Shown here: piece by piece, positions 45,645 through 57,075 of the stretch | Layout: the number at the start of each line of letters is the position of its first letter | Position numbering within the stretch: position 1 is the first letter of the stretch | Assembly: GCA_039720395.1 (NCBI GenBank) | Contig: CM077822.1 | Location: 25,373,578-25,437,577, forward strand | Length of the DNA stretch: 64,000 nucleotides | Source of the DNA: Liquidambar formosana | Lineage: Eukaryota; Streptophyta; Magnoliopsida; Saxifragales; Altingiaceae | Reading direction: 5' to 3' | Translations under genes and position numbers: made by a program | Notes under the pieces: generated by a model | What the model saw: the letters and a program-made list of their open reading frames with translations, nothing else | The model's database searches: none | What the model was told of the DNA's origin: nothing

Positions 45645-46956
45645 TGTTATCCCAAGTGTAAAACCCTAGAGGGGGTGAATAGGGTTTATAGCCAATTAAA
45701 AGTAATTATGACAAATTAAAATTCAGATTATTGCAAGCTAGAGAAAATTTAACAATAAGCAATAATAAGAAGAGTTAGAGAATGCAAACACAAGAATTTA
45801 ATGAGGTTCGGCCTTCCCGCCTACGTCCTCGCCTCAAGAACGCTGCTTGAGGATTCCACAATCCACTATGACAATCTCCTTCAAGGGTGGAGATTAAACC
45901 TTTTACAAAGAGAAGCTCTCTTCAAGACAAATCCCTCTTGTCTTACTAGGGTTCACACAACCCTTACAACACTTGAATTTGAAGTTGGTTTGTTGTAAAC
46001 AATCTCTCTAAAAGAAAATACAACTCTTGAAAGCTCAACAAACTTCTAATAATTGCTCAATTGAATGCTCTTTAAGAATTAGAGCTTAAAAGCTCTTTTT
46101 CAAAGGATGGGAATTGATTGCTCTTGTATGGATACTAATAAATGAGTTTGAAGGCTTGTATTTATACCCATTTGGCCTGGCCGTTGCAAGCATTAAATGC
46201 CGGGAAAGAGCCATTTGGTGGCAATTAATGCTTCATTTGGCTTTCAAAAAACTAGTCGTTATAGCCTGTTCGAGTGATTTAGTCGACTAAAAGTCCCCAT
46301 ATAGTCGACTAGAAATATCAGTAGTGAAAATATGGCAAATCTGCATAATTTAGTCGACTAAAAGTCTTTATTTAGTCGACTACAAATATAGTAGTCAAAT
46401 TAGGCTTATATCACATGATTTAGTCGACTACATCATGGATGTAGTCTACTAAACCTTGGATTTTCAAGGTTTAGCCTTCTTTTCATGTGTTTTCTACACT
46501 TGGACCAATTTCTATCAACTTAAGCCTCTTATGAATGATAAATATAGTTCAATTGAGGGTCCTAAAGTCTTTCTAGGTCAAGAGAGCAAAGTCATGAGCA
46601 ATTATGTACATTTTGGAACCTAAAACCTCACTTGTAGCCTAAATGAGTCTTCATTAACGATGATTGTATGGCTTGAGGTGCTTGTAGGTCCATTTCTAGC
46701 TTTTTATGCTCTTGTTGCATCATGCTTGAGTTTCTTTGACATTTTGGACACGAGCCTTGAGTTCCATAGCTTGGTTGAGCTTTTGAGTGCATGTACTTAA
46801 GTCATTTGACCCTTAAGCTTATGCTTGAAACAATTTGATCTTGATTACCTAGCTTTGATCATGTTCTTGACATTCAAACCATTAGAACTAAGATCGATCT
46901 TTTGTTATCATCAAAATCTCGAATATGCCTTTGGTTGAAAACCTTTAGGTCTAACA
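45645..46956 (-). repeat. 3' LTR of Copia II
   Basis: 1312 bp, minus strand TGTTAGACC...GGGATAACA, matching 57076-58395. Contains a TTTAGTCGACTAAA cluster (46277-46445), then a TATA-like GGTATAAATAC (46159-46170 region). Confidence 0.95.
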
Positions 46957-46957
46957 A

Positions 46958-46970
46958 TCTCCCCCTTTTT
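46958..46970 (-). other. Polypurine tract of Copia II
   Basis: AAAAAGGGGGAGA on the minus strand, one base from the LTR start: the plus-strand primer site. A second tract, TTTTGAGGGGGAGC, lies at 47046-47059. Multiple tracts are a Sirevirus trait. Confidence 0.88.
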
Positions 46971-47346
46971 GATCATGACAAACTATTGATGTTTTATGAT
47001 AAGATAATAAGCAATAAATTACATGATTAGATATAAGAGGCAAAAGCTCCCCCTCAAAATATGCATTTCATCTATGGATTATAAGGCATTTATCAAATGT
47101 CATACACAAGATATGAATTTAAACCAAGATGCTATAGATGGTGTTCATAAAAGCATGAACCACAAAACATTCATACATATTGTTCATAAAAGCATAAAAA
47201 TGTAAACAAACCAACAATTGTCCATAAAAGCTTAAACAAACCATCAGTTAAATAAAGTACTTAAACTAGATAAAATAAAACCAAATAGAGTACTATAAAA
47301 CATCCATAATCCTCTCTCCTTTTTGACATCAATCAAAAAGAGAAGG

Positions 47347-48569
47347 CTAATCCTCAGGTGGAGGTGGACAGTAGAGAGCATATCGCTGCAAGATGTCCTC
47401 CACATTGCCCTAGCGGAGCTCGAGGTCAATGATACGGTTCCTAACATCCTGGAAACCTGAGTCATGGTCATATATAGTGATCCAATGGCAGTCATGATAG
47501 TCTGGAGGCTTGGGGAGTCCTCTTGCTCTGTTGGAGGCTGCTGTGGCTCATCCTCATGCTCCTCATCCATAGGATCCTCCTCATGTGGCTGATGGGCAAC
47601 TTGTAGGTCTCAAGTCCATTCATCATTAGCATTTTGCACAAACTTCATGCGTTTCAGAGTTGCTTCATTATAAATGTCCAGGCTTTTGGCATTATACGCA
47701 TCAGTTTCATTGCCCAAGTTCACATCAAAAATCTTAAAAACCTCGGTGAGGGCATTGCCATAAGGAAGACAACTAGTGGACTTCTTGGCACAGTCACGCA
47801 TGTGGTAGAGGATGATGAAGGCTAAGTCAAGCCTTTTTCCATTCAGCACACACCAAATAAGGAAAACATCCATATAGCCCATATAATAACGGCTTCCAGC
47901 CCGCGGCATGAGATTATAGGAAATAATGTGATTGATGATTCGAGAGATAAGAGTCATATCATTCATAGAAGGAAGAAAAGCCTATTGAATGGTTGAATCA
48001 TTGCAAATTTATTAAAGGGCTTGGACTTTATTAAAATCAGGTCTAATAGTCCAACCATGAGTGTCAAAGCTTTGAATGGTATCTTCAGTAGGGAGATTAA
48101 AAATAGCAGCAATAGTGGATATGCGAAGATGAATAGGTATCCCCTTAACCCAAGATTTGATTTCATACTCTTTGGTAAACTTGAAATTTGCATAGAAAAC
48201 CCTAACAAGCCTAGGGTAGCATGTATTGTTTAACGTGAGAAAGAGATCCCACCCAATAGCCTTGAATAAATTGGAAATGTAAATTTGTTGGCCGTCAAAG
48301 AACTCAAAGGACACAATCTTGCCAAATTCAACCTGGCGATTCTTGTAGTAATCTTGATATTTCTTGAGGGTTTCGGCATCCTTGCACAAACCAGCATCAC
48401 TATGCTTAGCCTTGGAGTGTCGTTCTTGTTGATGAGAGCCTTCTTCTTGAGGATTGTGGGAAGGATCGAGTGGAGGGGGTTGAGAACTTCTAGGGCCATT
48501 TTTACGCTTTGTTTGAGCCCTAGATGCATCCATGGAGGCCTTGAAAAGTTTCTCCATGCGTTGTGTCAT
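47347..48569 (-). pseudogene. Extra ORF of Copia II downstream of RNase H
   Basis: About 400 codons in one frame from MTQRMEKLFKASMDASRA. The first part is hydrophilic and Pro-rich, then there is a globular region with LVRVFYANFKF, VKGIPIHL and AIFNLP. After a break comes MNDMTLISRIINHIISYNL, GYMDVFLIWCVLNGK and LPYGNALTEVF, and finally an acidic/Gln-rich tail ending CPPPPED. The middle resembles the plant domain known as putative plant transposon protein (reader's recognition, not a search). No signal peptide or membrane anchor is evident, so an envelope role is not supported. Damage: consecutive TAA stops at 48009-48014, TAG near 47973, TGA near 47608, and a frameshift near 47450. Sireviruses often carry an ORF here; its function is unknown. 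Confidence 0.7.
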
Positions 48570-48736
48570 GGTTTAAAGGTAATGGAAGAGGATGGGAAGG
48601 GTGGAATTTGAAAGGTTTGGCGGGAGATGAACAGTTGGGAGGAGGAAGAGAGAGAGTTTAGACGACTAGAGAGAGAGAGAAATGTGAGAATGAGAGCCAA
48701 AATTCGCGGAATGGGGGTTTAATAGGCCATCCTTGA

Positions 48737-48861
48737 TAGATTTAGTCGACTACATAAAGCAGTAGCCAAAAATCTCTTTATTTAGTCGACTAGATCACAG
48801 TTTTAGCTCACTAAATCTATTTAGTCGACTATATCATACATTTAGTCAACTAAATGTGTCA
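48737..48861. repeat. TTTAGTCGACTAAA cluster between RNase H and extra ORF of Copia II
   Basis: Five or six intact or decayed copies in 125 bp, the same palindrome as in the Copia II LTRs. The placement matches the AGACGTCT cluster at 17018-17236 of Copia I. Confidence 0.88.
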
Positions 48862-49057
48862 AAACACACATATAGCTCATGTTGCAATCTATCATCAACA
48901 AATATCATCATATAGTCACGTTTTATCATGCAAAGCTTTGAAAATTTTGAAATAAATGCACTTGATCAACAATTCATCAATGTAAGAAGTCATAAGCCCA
49001 TGTAGCACACAGTTCATAGTGTATAGACATGAAATCATGCAATATGCATATGAATTA

Positions 49058-50699
49058 TCAACGTATCACATCATACATCAAACACATGCCTAGTTCTCGC
49101 TTAATGAAGTTAAAACGATCTTCTTGAAGAGGTTTAGTAAAGATATCGGCCAATTGATGGTCGGTACCTATGAAATCAATTTCAACATCACCTCTTTGGA
49201 CATGATCACAAATGAAATGGTGTCTTTTCTCAATGTGCTTAGTTCGTGAGTGTTGCATGGGGTTCTTGGTTAAGTTTATAGCACTAGTATTGTCACATTT
49301 GATGGGAATGTGATCAAAGTGAAGTCCATAGTCCTCAAATTGTTGTTTCATGTACAACACTTGTGCACAACAACTACCAGCCGCAATGTACTCGGCTTCG
49401 GTGGTTGAGAGTGCAACCAATGTCTGTTTCTTACTAAACCAAGATACTAGTGAATGACCTAAGAAATGGCAAGTCCCACTAGTGCTTTACGGTCATCTTT
49501 GCCACCGACAAAGTCCGCATCAGAATAGCTAATCATATCAAATGATGTAAACTTAGGAAACCATAAGCCAAGGTTAATTATGCCACTTAAATATTTGAAA
49601 ATACGTTTTACGGCAAGCATGTGAGATTCTTTAGGACATGATTGAAATCTAGCACACAAGCAAACACTAAACATGATATCGGGTCTATTTGCGGTTAAGT
49701 AAAGTAAACTACCAATCATACTTCTATATTTCTTTTGATCCACGTCTTTCCCATTTTCATCCTTGTCTATCTTGATAGAGGTGCTCATGGGAGTAGAGAA
49801 TTTTCTTCCATCTTCCAATCCATACCTTTTGAGTAGATCTTTGACATATTTGGATTGATTTATGAATATTCCTTCCTTTGATTGCTTAATTTGAAGTCCG
49901 CGAAAGAATGTTAGTTCACCCATCATGCTTATCTCAAATTCCTCCTGCATGATCTTAGAAAATTCCTTGCAAAGATTCTCATTAGTGGATCCAAAGATGA
50001 TATCATCAACATAAATTTAAACTAGAAGCATATCATCATCAATGGTTTTAATAAAAAGTGTAGTGTCAAGTTTTCCACTTTTAAAACCATTTTTAAGTAA
50101 AAATCCACTAAGCCTTTCATACCAAGCTCTAGGAACTTGTTTTAAGCCATATAAAGCCTTGCTTAGTTTAAAAACATGATTTGGAAATTCATGACTTTCA
50201 AAACCGAGAGGTTGTTCAACATAAACTTCCTCTTCTATGAAACCATTTAAAAATGCACTCTTAACATCCATTTGAAATAGTTTAAAATCCTTATGACATG
50301 CATATGCAAGTAACATTCTTATGGCTTCAAGTCTAGCTGCCGGAGCATAGGTTTCATCATAATCTATGCCTTCTTGTTGATTATAACCTTGGGCTACAAG
50401 TTGAGCCTTGTTTCTAGTAACAACTCTGGATACATCCTTTTTGTTTCTAAACATCCACTTAATTCCAATTACTCTATGGTCATGTGGTCTAGGTAACAAG
50501 GTCCAAACCTTGTTCCTTTCAAATTGGTTGAGTTCATCTTGCATAGCAAGGACCTATGATTCATCATTTTCGACTTCATTAATGTTTTTAAGTTCAATTT
50601 GAAATAAGAAAACAAGATGATCACATATATTTCTCATGGAAGAGCGAGTTCTTACCCCACGTGAGGGTTTACCTAAAATTTGATCTTTAGGATGATTCC
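49058..50699 (-). pseudogene. pol: Copia II reverse transcriptase and RNase H
   Basis: RT motifs: MQDELNQFERNKVWTL, MDVKSAFLNG, LYGLKQVPRAWYERL, YVDD, MSMMGELTFFRGLQIK. RNase H motifs: YSDADFVG, ALSTTEAEYIAAGS, CDNTSAI, ADIFTKPL. Ends in GMCLMYDVIR at 49058. Damage: TAG at 50554-50556 for Trp, TAA at 50017-50019 for Gln just before YVDD, and a one-base deletion near 49488 separating RT from RNase H. It keeps the SVCLCARFQSCPKESH stretch that Copia I lost. Would synthesise element cDNA; inactive as it stands. Confidence 0.93.
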
Positions 50700-51567
50700 T
50701 CACAAATTTCCAAGTCTGGTGACGTCCGAATGAAGTGGAGCATTTTCAACTTCAACTTCTTCTTCCGGTTTCTTGTCTTTAATGACTGCATCTTCTTCTT
50801 TTTCTTTGCCCTTGTCTTGTGGGTCTTGATTGTCGTTTAAGTTTAAGTTCTCAACTTGTTCTTTCAAGCTTGTACCCACATCATCATCATCATCCACATT
50901 TCTCTTGGTGGCGAGAGGGTTAGTTTCATCAAATACAACATGCATAGATTCTTGAGCGGTTAAAGTTCTCTTGTTAAATACTCTATATGCTTTACTTTTC
51001 ATAGAATAACCAAAAAATACACCTTCATCAGATTTAACATCAAATTTAGAAAGTTTATCTCTATTATTCAATATAAAGCATTTACAACCAAAAACTTTAA
51101 AGTAACCTATGTTTAGGTTTCTTATCATTCCACAATTCATAAGGAGTTTTACCAAGTTTGGATCTTAATAGCATACGGTTTATTACATAGCATGAAGTAT
51201 TAACGGCCTCAGCCCAAAAATATTGAGGTAAAGAATGTTCATTAAGCATGGTTCTAGACATTTCTTCAAGTGTTCTATTATTGCGTTCAACCACACCATT
51301 TTGTTGAGGAGTTCTTGGAGCGGATAAATTGTGACCAAAGCCATTCTCATCACAATATTGTACAATATCCTTATTGACAAATTCACTCCCCCTATCGCTC
51401 CTAACATGTGTAATGGTATAGTCTTTCTCATTTTGGACTCTTCTACAATATGTAACAAATGTAGCCTGAGTCTCATCTTTATGTGCAAGGAAGAACACCC
51501 ATGTATATCTAGAGTAGTCATCAACAATCACAAATGCATAGTGCTTCCCTCCAAGACTTGCTATAGC
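50700..51567 (-). pseudogene. pol: Copia II integrase, catalytic and C-terminal part
   Basis: Carries the core motifs VDDYSRYTWVFF, VRSDRGSEF and NGVVERNNRTLEE (second Asp and Glu of the D,D,E triad), then FGCKCFILN and GYSMKSKAYR. A one-base insertion near 51118 and a one-base deletion near 50715 break the frame. The N-terminal half lies at 54641-54903 on the other side of LTR D. Confidence 0.92.
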
Positions 51568-54500
51568 TGTGAGGACCCTAATGTAATTTTACTAGGCCGA
51601 GCAATCGAGGGGCCAAGTTGTAAGAACCCGAGGTTTGATTCATGAGAATATTGAGCTGTTTATTACCCAGAGTTTTGGGGAGGTTAGTGCATGGCACATG
51701 CATCATTTGTAGCCTGGAGTCTTGGTTTCATATAAGAGTTAGAATGTCTAATGGGTTAGGACATCCATTATTTTCTTTTTATGGTATTTGAGACCGAGTC
51801 TCTAAGGTCGGGCCTTAGTATACGTATTTCCCTTGGTGTTATGGGTTATTTATGATTTGTGATGTATCTTTGATTTTGTTGATTTGAGATTATCAAGTCT
51901 GATAATCTTTCTATTGATTCGTTAGCAGTGCTTTGTGCAATAATTGTTTGATTGGGTAGATTCTAGTGGTCCATATTCCTATGGATCCACTTCTTTTGGT
52001 TTGAAGGTGGTTAACCTTATATATTGTTGGATATAATATATTTATTGATATATATATATTGGATGGCTTGTGATGATTTGGGTTGTAAATATGACACTGG
52101 GTATGTAATATCACAATATGTGTGATTTTGTGGTAGCACTTTGTATAAGTACTAGCCATTTAGAGGTAAGACATGTGAGTCTTGTGATTTATAATGTGTG
52201 CCTTTGGGATATAGATTATTATGTATGATTGGGATGGTTGAATGCTCTTGTATTGATGTATTTGGCTGTAGGTGAATGTAACCGTATAAGTGCGGTCACA
52301 TACACTTGTGTATTGGTGCTTATTGGATTGGTGGGGTGTATTTATATATATCTATATGTTGATAGAGATTGGATGTTACATAGTTATGTATACATGAATA
52401 TATTTTGGGATTGTTGGAGTACACTTATGTATATCTCTATAGTGAGATATATATATATGTGTACATATTGGTTTGCACCTATGGGGTTGCTATAGGTGTG
52501 ATTTTGTTGTAAGTATGTGATGTGTACTATGTTGTGTTTTGGGTGATACTTGTATATGATGTTAGGATGTTATGATTGAATTTTGTGATCGAGATTTCTT
52601 TGTTTGATTGTGTTAAGGTATGTTTTGGTAAGCTACATACCTCTTTGTTGTGCATGCTGAGCATTATAGTTGACTATAACCCTTTATAGTTGACTATAAC
52701 AAACAGAATGCCTCTATTTGTGCATGTTGGGTGTTATAGTCGACTATAACAACTTATAGTCGACTATAACAAATAGAATGTCACAGTATGGTTTATTGGG
52801 GAGTTATAGTTGACTATAACTCAACTATAGCTCATTATAGTCGACTATAACACACGGGATTTCTGCTGAAAGACAAGATTTTTATGGGGCGAAAAGACTA
52901 TTCTACCCCTCCCTTATGTTTCCTATAAAACCCACCTTCTGGAGGGTTCTCACCCATTTTCTCAACCGATAGAAAAGGTGAGAGGAAGAGAGAGAGAGAG
53001 AAAGCTGGGAGGAGGTCAACGGTGGCTCATCGGAACATCGGAGCTCCGATCCGACGCTGTTAAGCACGGATCTTGTATTTCTTGGCCGATCTACGCGTCT
53101 ATGGCATGGAGTTTGCATTTTCTTCACCTATTTTTGAGGTAGGGGCATTTTCTCATCTTAAACCATTGATGCATGGGGGTTTTGGGTTTAAATCATGTAA
53201 AAATACATGTATTTGACATTTTTTGCATAAGTATCATGCACGTGGGCATATTTTATGGGTTTTGATAAATTTTGAAAAATCTAGGGTTTTGTATTATACC
53301 CTATTGGGTTATATGCATGTTATATTTCAAACCCTCATATGATTTGGGGTACAATGGGTTGATTTTGATGACCTATTCGGTTAAATGCTTTCAATCAAAT
53401 ATTGGGGGTCACTTTTATATAAATGTTTTGGAACCATTATTTTGAAAAATGGTTGGGAAATGATTACCATGATTTATGGAATTATCTAATATGGTTTTCA
53501 AAGAACAAACCTATTATGTGGTTTTGGAAAATTTATGTATAATTTTCCAGATTATGAGAGAATTATGAAATTGAAAAATGAATAGACAAGTGGTGATGAT
53601 ATGGATGTGATAATAAGGGGTACTTTCCGGTCTTAATGACCGTAGTGTTCCCGAAATGAGGTTACTTTCTGAATCCATGTAGAATTCATAGTGTTTCCTC
53701 TTGAGATTTCTTTCTGGTCCAAGTAGGATCATAGTGTTTCCTCATGATGGGGTTACTTTCTGGACCCAAGTGGGATCCATAGTGTTTCCCCTTATTTTCC
53801 ACACGCGAGGGCCCCGCATGACCTGGGGAGGATTTATATATCAGTTTGAAAGACTGATGTTATGGATTGACAGATATGGCGAATGATGGTTATTGGCTTA
53901 TAAAGCCGTCATATGATATCAGAAAATGATGGTTAATTCATTTGTAAAATGATGATTTTGATAACAAATAACTTGAGTTATTTCTTACCTCTTTAAAAAG
54001 AAAAAGGGGTGTTGGTATTTAATGATTTAACTTCCGCAGTTATTCTTTTATACTTGTATCAGTTTTATTTACTAAAAAATTATATTTCAAACTAATCAAC
54101 GGTTCTGCAGGGCTTTGGAAAAGTATATAAATTATGGTTTTTAAAACCTTGGGTTATTTTGAGAGATGTTTCCTACTGAGCGTATAGCTCATACCCCCAC
54201 AGTTTTTCTTGCAGGTCATATTTTTAAAATAAAGCTTGACCTGGGGTTTGGGAAGCACATCAGCATGTATGCATTCATATAGGAGATCATTGTATTTTAT
54301 TTTGGCTTTGAGCTTAGGCATGTATAAATTTTAATTCATGGCTTGTAATAGATAGATAAGTAGTGGATGCAGATATGGATGAGACCCATGTGACTACGAT
54401 ACAGCTTGTAGTTTTATTTATTTTTGGAATATTGTGTGGATGGTTGAAAATGATTATAAATGGGTTTTCTACAGGTTTTGATTAGTCGATAACTTGGTAT

Positions 54501-54640
54501 GTCCTATTTACAAACGGGACCATGCCAGATTTTCCAAAAATGTTTTCAAAAAAATTATTTTTATTAAACATCCACCAAAATTGGCTTTAAAATTGATTTT
54601 TTTACTATATAACTAACGGTCCCCATTTCGGGTCGTTACA
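51568..54640 (+). mobile_element. LTR D: solo LTR (3073 bp) inserted in Copia II integrase
   Basis: TGTGAGGACCC...GGGTCGTTACA with exact duplication ATAGC at 51563-51567 and 54641-54645. Palindrome cluster 52664-52853, TATAAA at 52924-52929 and a GA-rich leader follow. Near the end comes the hairpin TGAGCGTATAGCTCA, then TTCTTGCAGGT. Homologous to E (reverse) and F. Orientation is taken from the TATA position. Tekay/Del-like Gypsy is a tentative assignment. No coding capacity. Confidence 0.92.
52664..52853. repeat. TTATAGTCGACTATAA palindrome cluster of LTR D
   Basis: Six to seven copies (some with TTGAC for TCGAC) in 190 bp, ending about 70 bp before the TATA box. Confidence 0.92.
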
Positions 54641-54903
54641 ATAGCAGTAGGTCCAAATAAGTCCATATGAATAAGTTGCAAAGGTCTTGAAGTTGAAATA
54701 TGAGTTTTTGTTTTGAAAGAAGACTTGGTTTGTTTTCCAAATTGGCATGCACTACAAACTCCATCTTTTGAAAATTTTGCTTTTGATAAACCTCTTACAA
54801 GTTCATGCCTAGAAAGTTTTGAAATCAAATCCATGCTAGCATGTCTAAGCCTTCTATGCCATAACCAATGATTTTCATTTAAAGTGGAGAAGCAATGTAC
54901 ATT
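54641..54903 (-). pseudogene. pol: Copia II integrase, N-terminal zinc-binding part
   Basis: LGHASMDLISKL, VCSACQFGKQTKS and LIHMDLFGP (first catalytic Asp), aligned to Copia I 14281-14540. Interrupted after DLFGPTAI by LTR D. Confidence 0.92.
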
Positions 54904-55272
54904 TTATAAAGCGATTTCTTCGAACTCTATAGCATAGATGTTACCAATCCTATATGCAACAAATAAGGTCTTATCATCATCTTCAATTATGCATTTATTG
55001 GATTTAAAAGTAACTCTATAACCTTTATCACATAATTGACTAATGCTAAGGAGATTATGCTTTAAACCATCAATTAATAAAATATTTTCAACACAAAGTG
55101 GGGAATTCTTACCAACCTTGCCAATACCAATTATCTTACCCTTGGCATTGTCTCCAAATGTCACGAAGCCACCGTCCTTAGGCTTCAAAGAGACGAACTT
55201 TGATCTATCACCCGTCATGTGCCTTGAACAACCACTATCAAGAAACCATTTCTCATTGCTTGATGACTTCAA
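54904..55272 (-). pseudogene. pol: Copia II aspartic protease
   Basis: WFLDSGCSRHMTG with catalytic DSG, then FVTFGDNAKG and HNLLSISQLCDKGYRV. Longer than the Copia I copy because it lacks the deletion there. A TAA at 54904-54906 replaces a glutamine and separates protease from integrase. It opens right after a TAG in its own frame and is +1 relative to the gag end, exactly as in Copia I. Would process Gag-Pol. Confidence 0.9.
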
Positions 55273-55291
55273 GCATACCTACACAACAAGT

Positions 55292-57019
55292 TTAAGTAAC
55301 TTTCTTTGGTACCCATATTTTCTTGGATCCATAAGGGTTAGCCATAGGAGGTGAGGTTTCCTTAACTACCCACACCTTCTTAGTGAAACCTTTAGGTCTT
55401 TTTCTCATGTTGCATGCATAGATATTATGTCCCTCCTTATTACAATAAGTGCATGAGATTTTAGGTGTGCTAGAGACCTTAGGCTTAGGAAAGAAATTAA
55501 TGTAAGATTTTTGTTTAACATGTTCTTGGTAACCAATTCCGGCCTTGTCAAAACACCATCTTTGACTAGTTAATATCTTATCCAAGTTATCCCTTCCATT
55601 GGTAAACTTGGCCAAGGTATTAGTCAAATCTTCAATCTTTTCTTTCAATGAAATATTTTCACTTTCCAAGACTAGATTAAGGGATGGTAGGGAGTGAGTC
55701 TATCTTACTTTTCAATTCTAAGTTTTCATTTTTCAAAGAATTTAGTTCTTCTTGAAGAGATGAAATGTTCTTTTTCAAATCATTGTTTTTGTGAGAAAAC
55801 CTTTTTAATTCAAGAAAGGTGTCTTCAAGTGCATCTTGTAATTCTTCATAAGTAGGAGGTTCTTTTATAGGATAATCAATAGAATTAAGTTTGATTACCT
55901 CATCTTCCTTTGCCATGAGACAAAAGTTTGTAACATCTTGATCACAAGAGATCTCCTCATCTTTTTCATCACTATTTGCTTCATCATCCCAAGTGACGGT
56001 GAAAGCCTTCTTCTTGAATTTCCTATTGTCTTTGAAGTTGTTGTTGTGATTCGTCTTGTTATGGTTGTTGTTGAGTTGGGGGCAATGCATTTTGATGTGT
56101 CCGGGCTTTTTGCATTCAAAGCATACTTGAGAGTCTCTATTAGAGTTCTCCCCTCTATTTGGAATTCTTTTGGATGAATCACCCTTGTTGAATCTCCTTC
56201 CTTGGTTTCTTCTTGAAAAGAACTTCTTGAGCTTATAAGAGATGAAGGCAATGTCTTTATCTTCTTCATTCTCACATTCTTCATTTGGTGATTCCTCTTC
56301 ATCTTATAAGGCCTTGAGAGCCAAGCTCTTGGAAGGCTTTCTTTCACTAACTTCCCGTGCTTTAAACATAAATTCTTGAGTGACTAAATTTCCATCAAGG
56401 TCACTAACAATCATTGAGCCAAGTTCCTTTGATTGAAGCACGGTCGTTGTGAATGTATCCCATTCCTTAGGCAAGCTCCTAAGAATTTTTCTCACCAATT
56501 CGGAGTTAGTGTAAATTTTACCAAGAGAATTCAAAGGATTTATAATAGCATTGAAATGAGCAAACATATCTCTAATAGATTCATCTTTCTTCATTTTGAA
56601 TAATTTATATTCACAAACAAGCATATTAATCTTTGCCTCTTTCACTTGAGAGGTTCCTTCATAAGTGACCTATAAAGTATCCCAAATTTCTTTGGCACTA
56701 GTGCACCTAGAGATCTTGCTAAATTCATCATTGGTGAGAGCACAATATAGTAAGCCAATGGCTTTAGAGTTGAGCTCAAGAGACTTGTGATCAGTACTAG
56801 TGTATTCTTGTGGCACTTTAGGAAGTGTAAATCCATCTACCACTTTAGTGGGAATCAAAGGACCCTTAGAGGTAATATTCCATAGTTCATAATTAGTGGA
56901 TTGAATAAAAATTTGCATTCTAATTTTCCAAAAATTAATAGAGAAGCATCTCCATTAAAAAAAGGTGGTCTATTGGAAGATTGTCCTTCGGTAAATCCAT
57001 TACCACTATAGTTGGCCAT
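55292..57019 (-). pseudogene. gag: Copia II gag
   Basis: ATG at 57017-57019 beginning MANYSGNGFTEGQSSN, 57 bases after the primer site. Capsid-type region (ELWNITSKGPLIP, KEIWDTL, MLVCEYKLFKMKKDES), knuckle CFECKKPGHIKMHC, coiled-coil stretch, second knuckle CTYCNKEGHNIYAC. Damage: one-base deletion near 56937, TAG at 56670-56672, TAA at 56304-56306, TAA at 55677-55679 and a one-base insertion near 55668. Ends with TAA at 55292-55294, where Copia I has TGA. Would form the particle and bind RNA. Confidence 0.93.
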
Positions 57020-57061
57020 ATCGTTCCTCGTAGGACAAATATGTCAAATACAAGAGGTTAT

Positions 57062-57074
57062 GCTCTGATACCAA
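57062..57074 (-). other. Primer binding site of Copia II (tRNA-iMet)
   Basis: Minus strand TTGGTATCAGAGC directly after the LTR end: the standard Copia complement to the 3' end of initiator tRNA-Met, fully intact. Confidence 0.95.
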
Positions 57075-57075
57075 T

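Noticed and set aside
47348..48569. Extra ORF as a retroviral envelope gene
   Set aside because: No signal peptide, membrane anchor or cleavage-site pattern is visible; the motifs look like an intracellular plant transposon-associated domain.
48737..48861. Regularly repeated short motif resembling a CRISPR array
   Set aside because: The repeats are palindromes of about 14 bp at irregular spacing inside a retrotransposon of a plant genome; no spacers and no cas genes.
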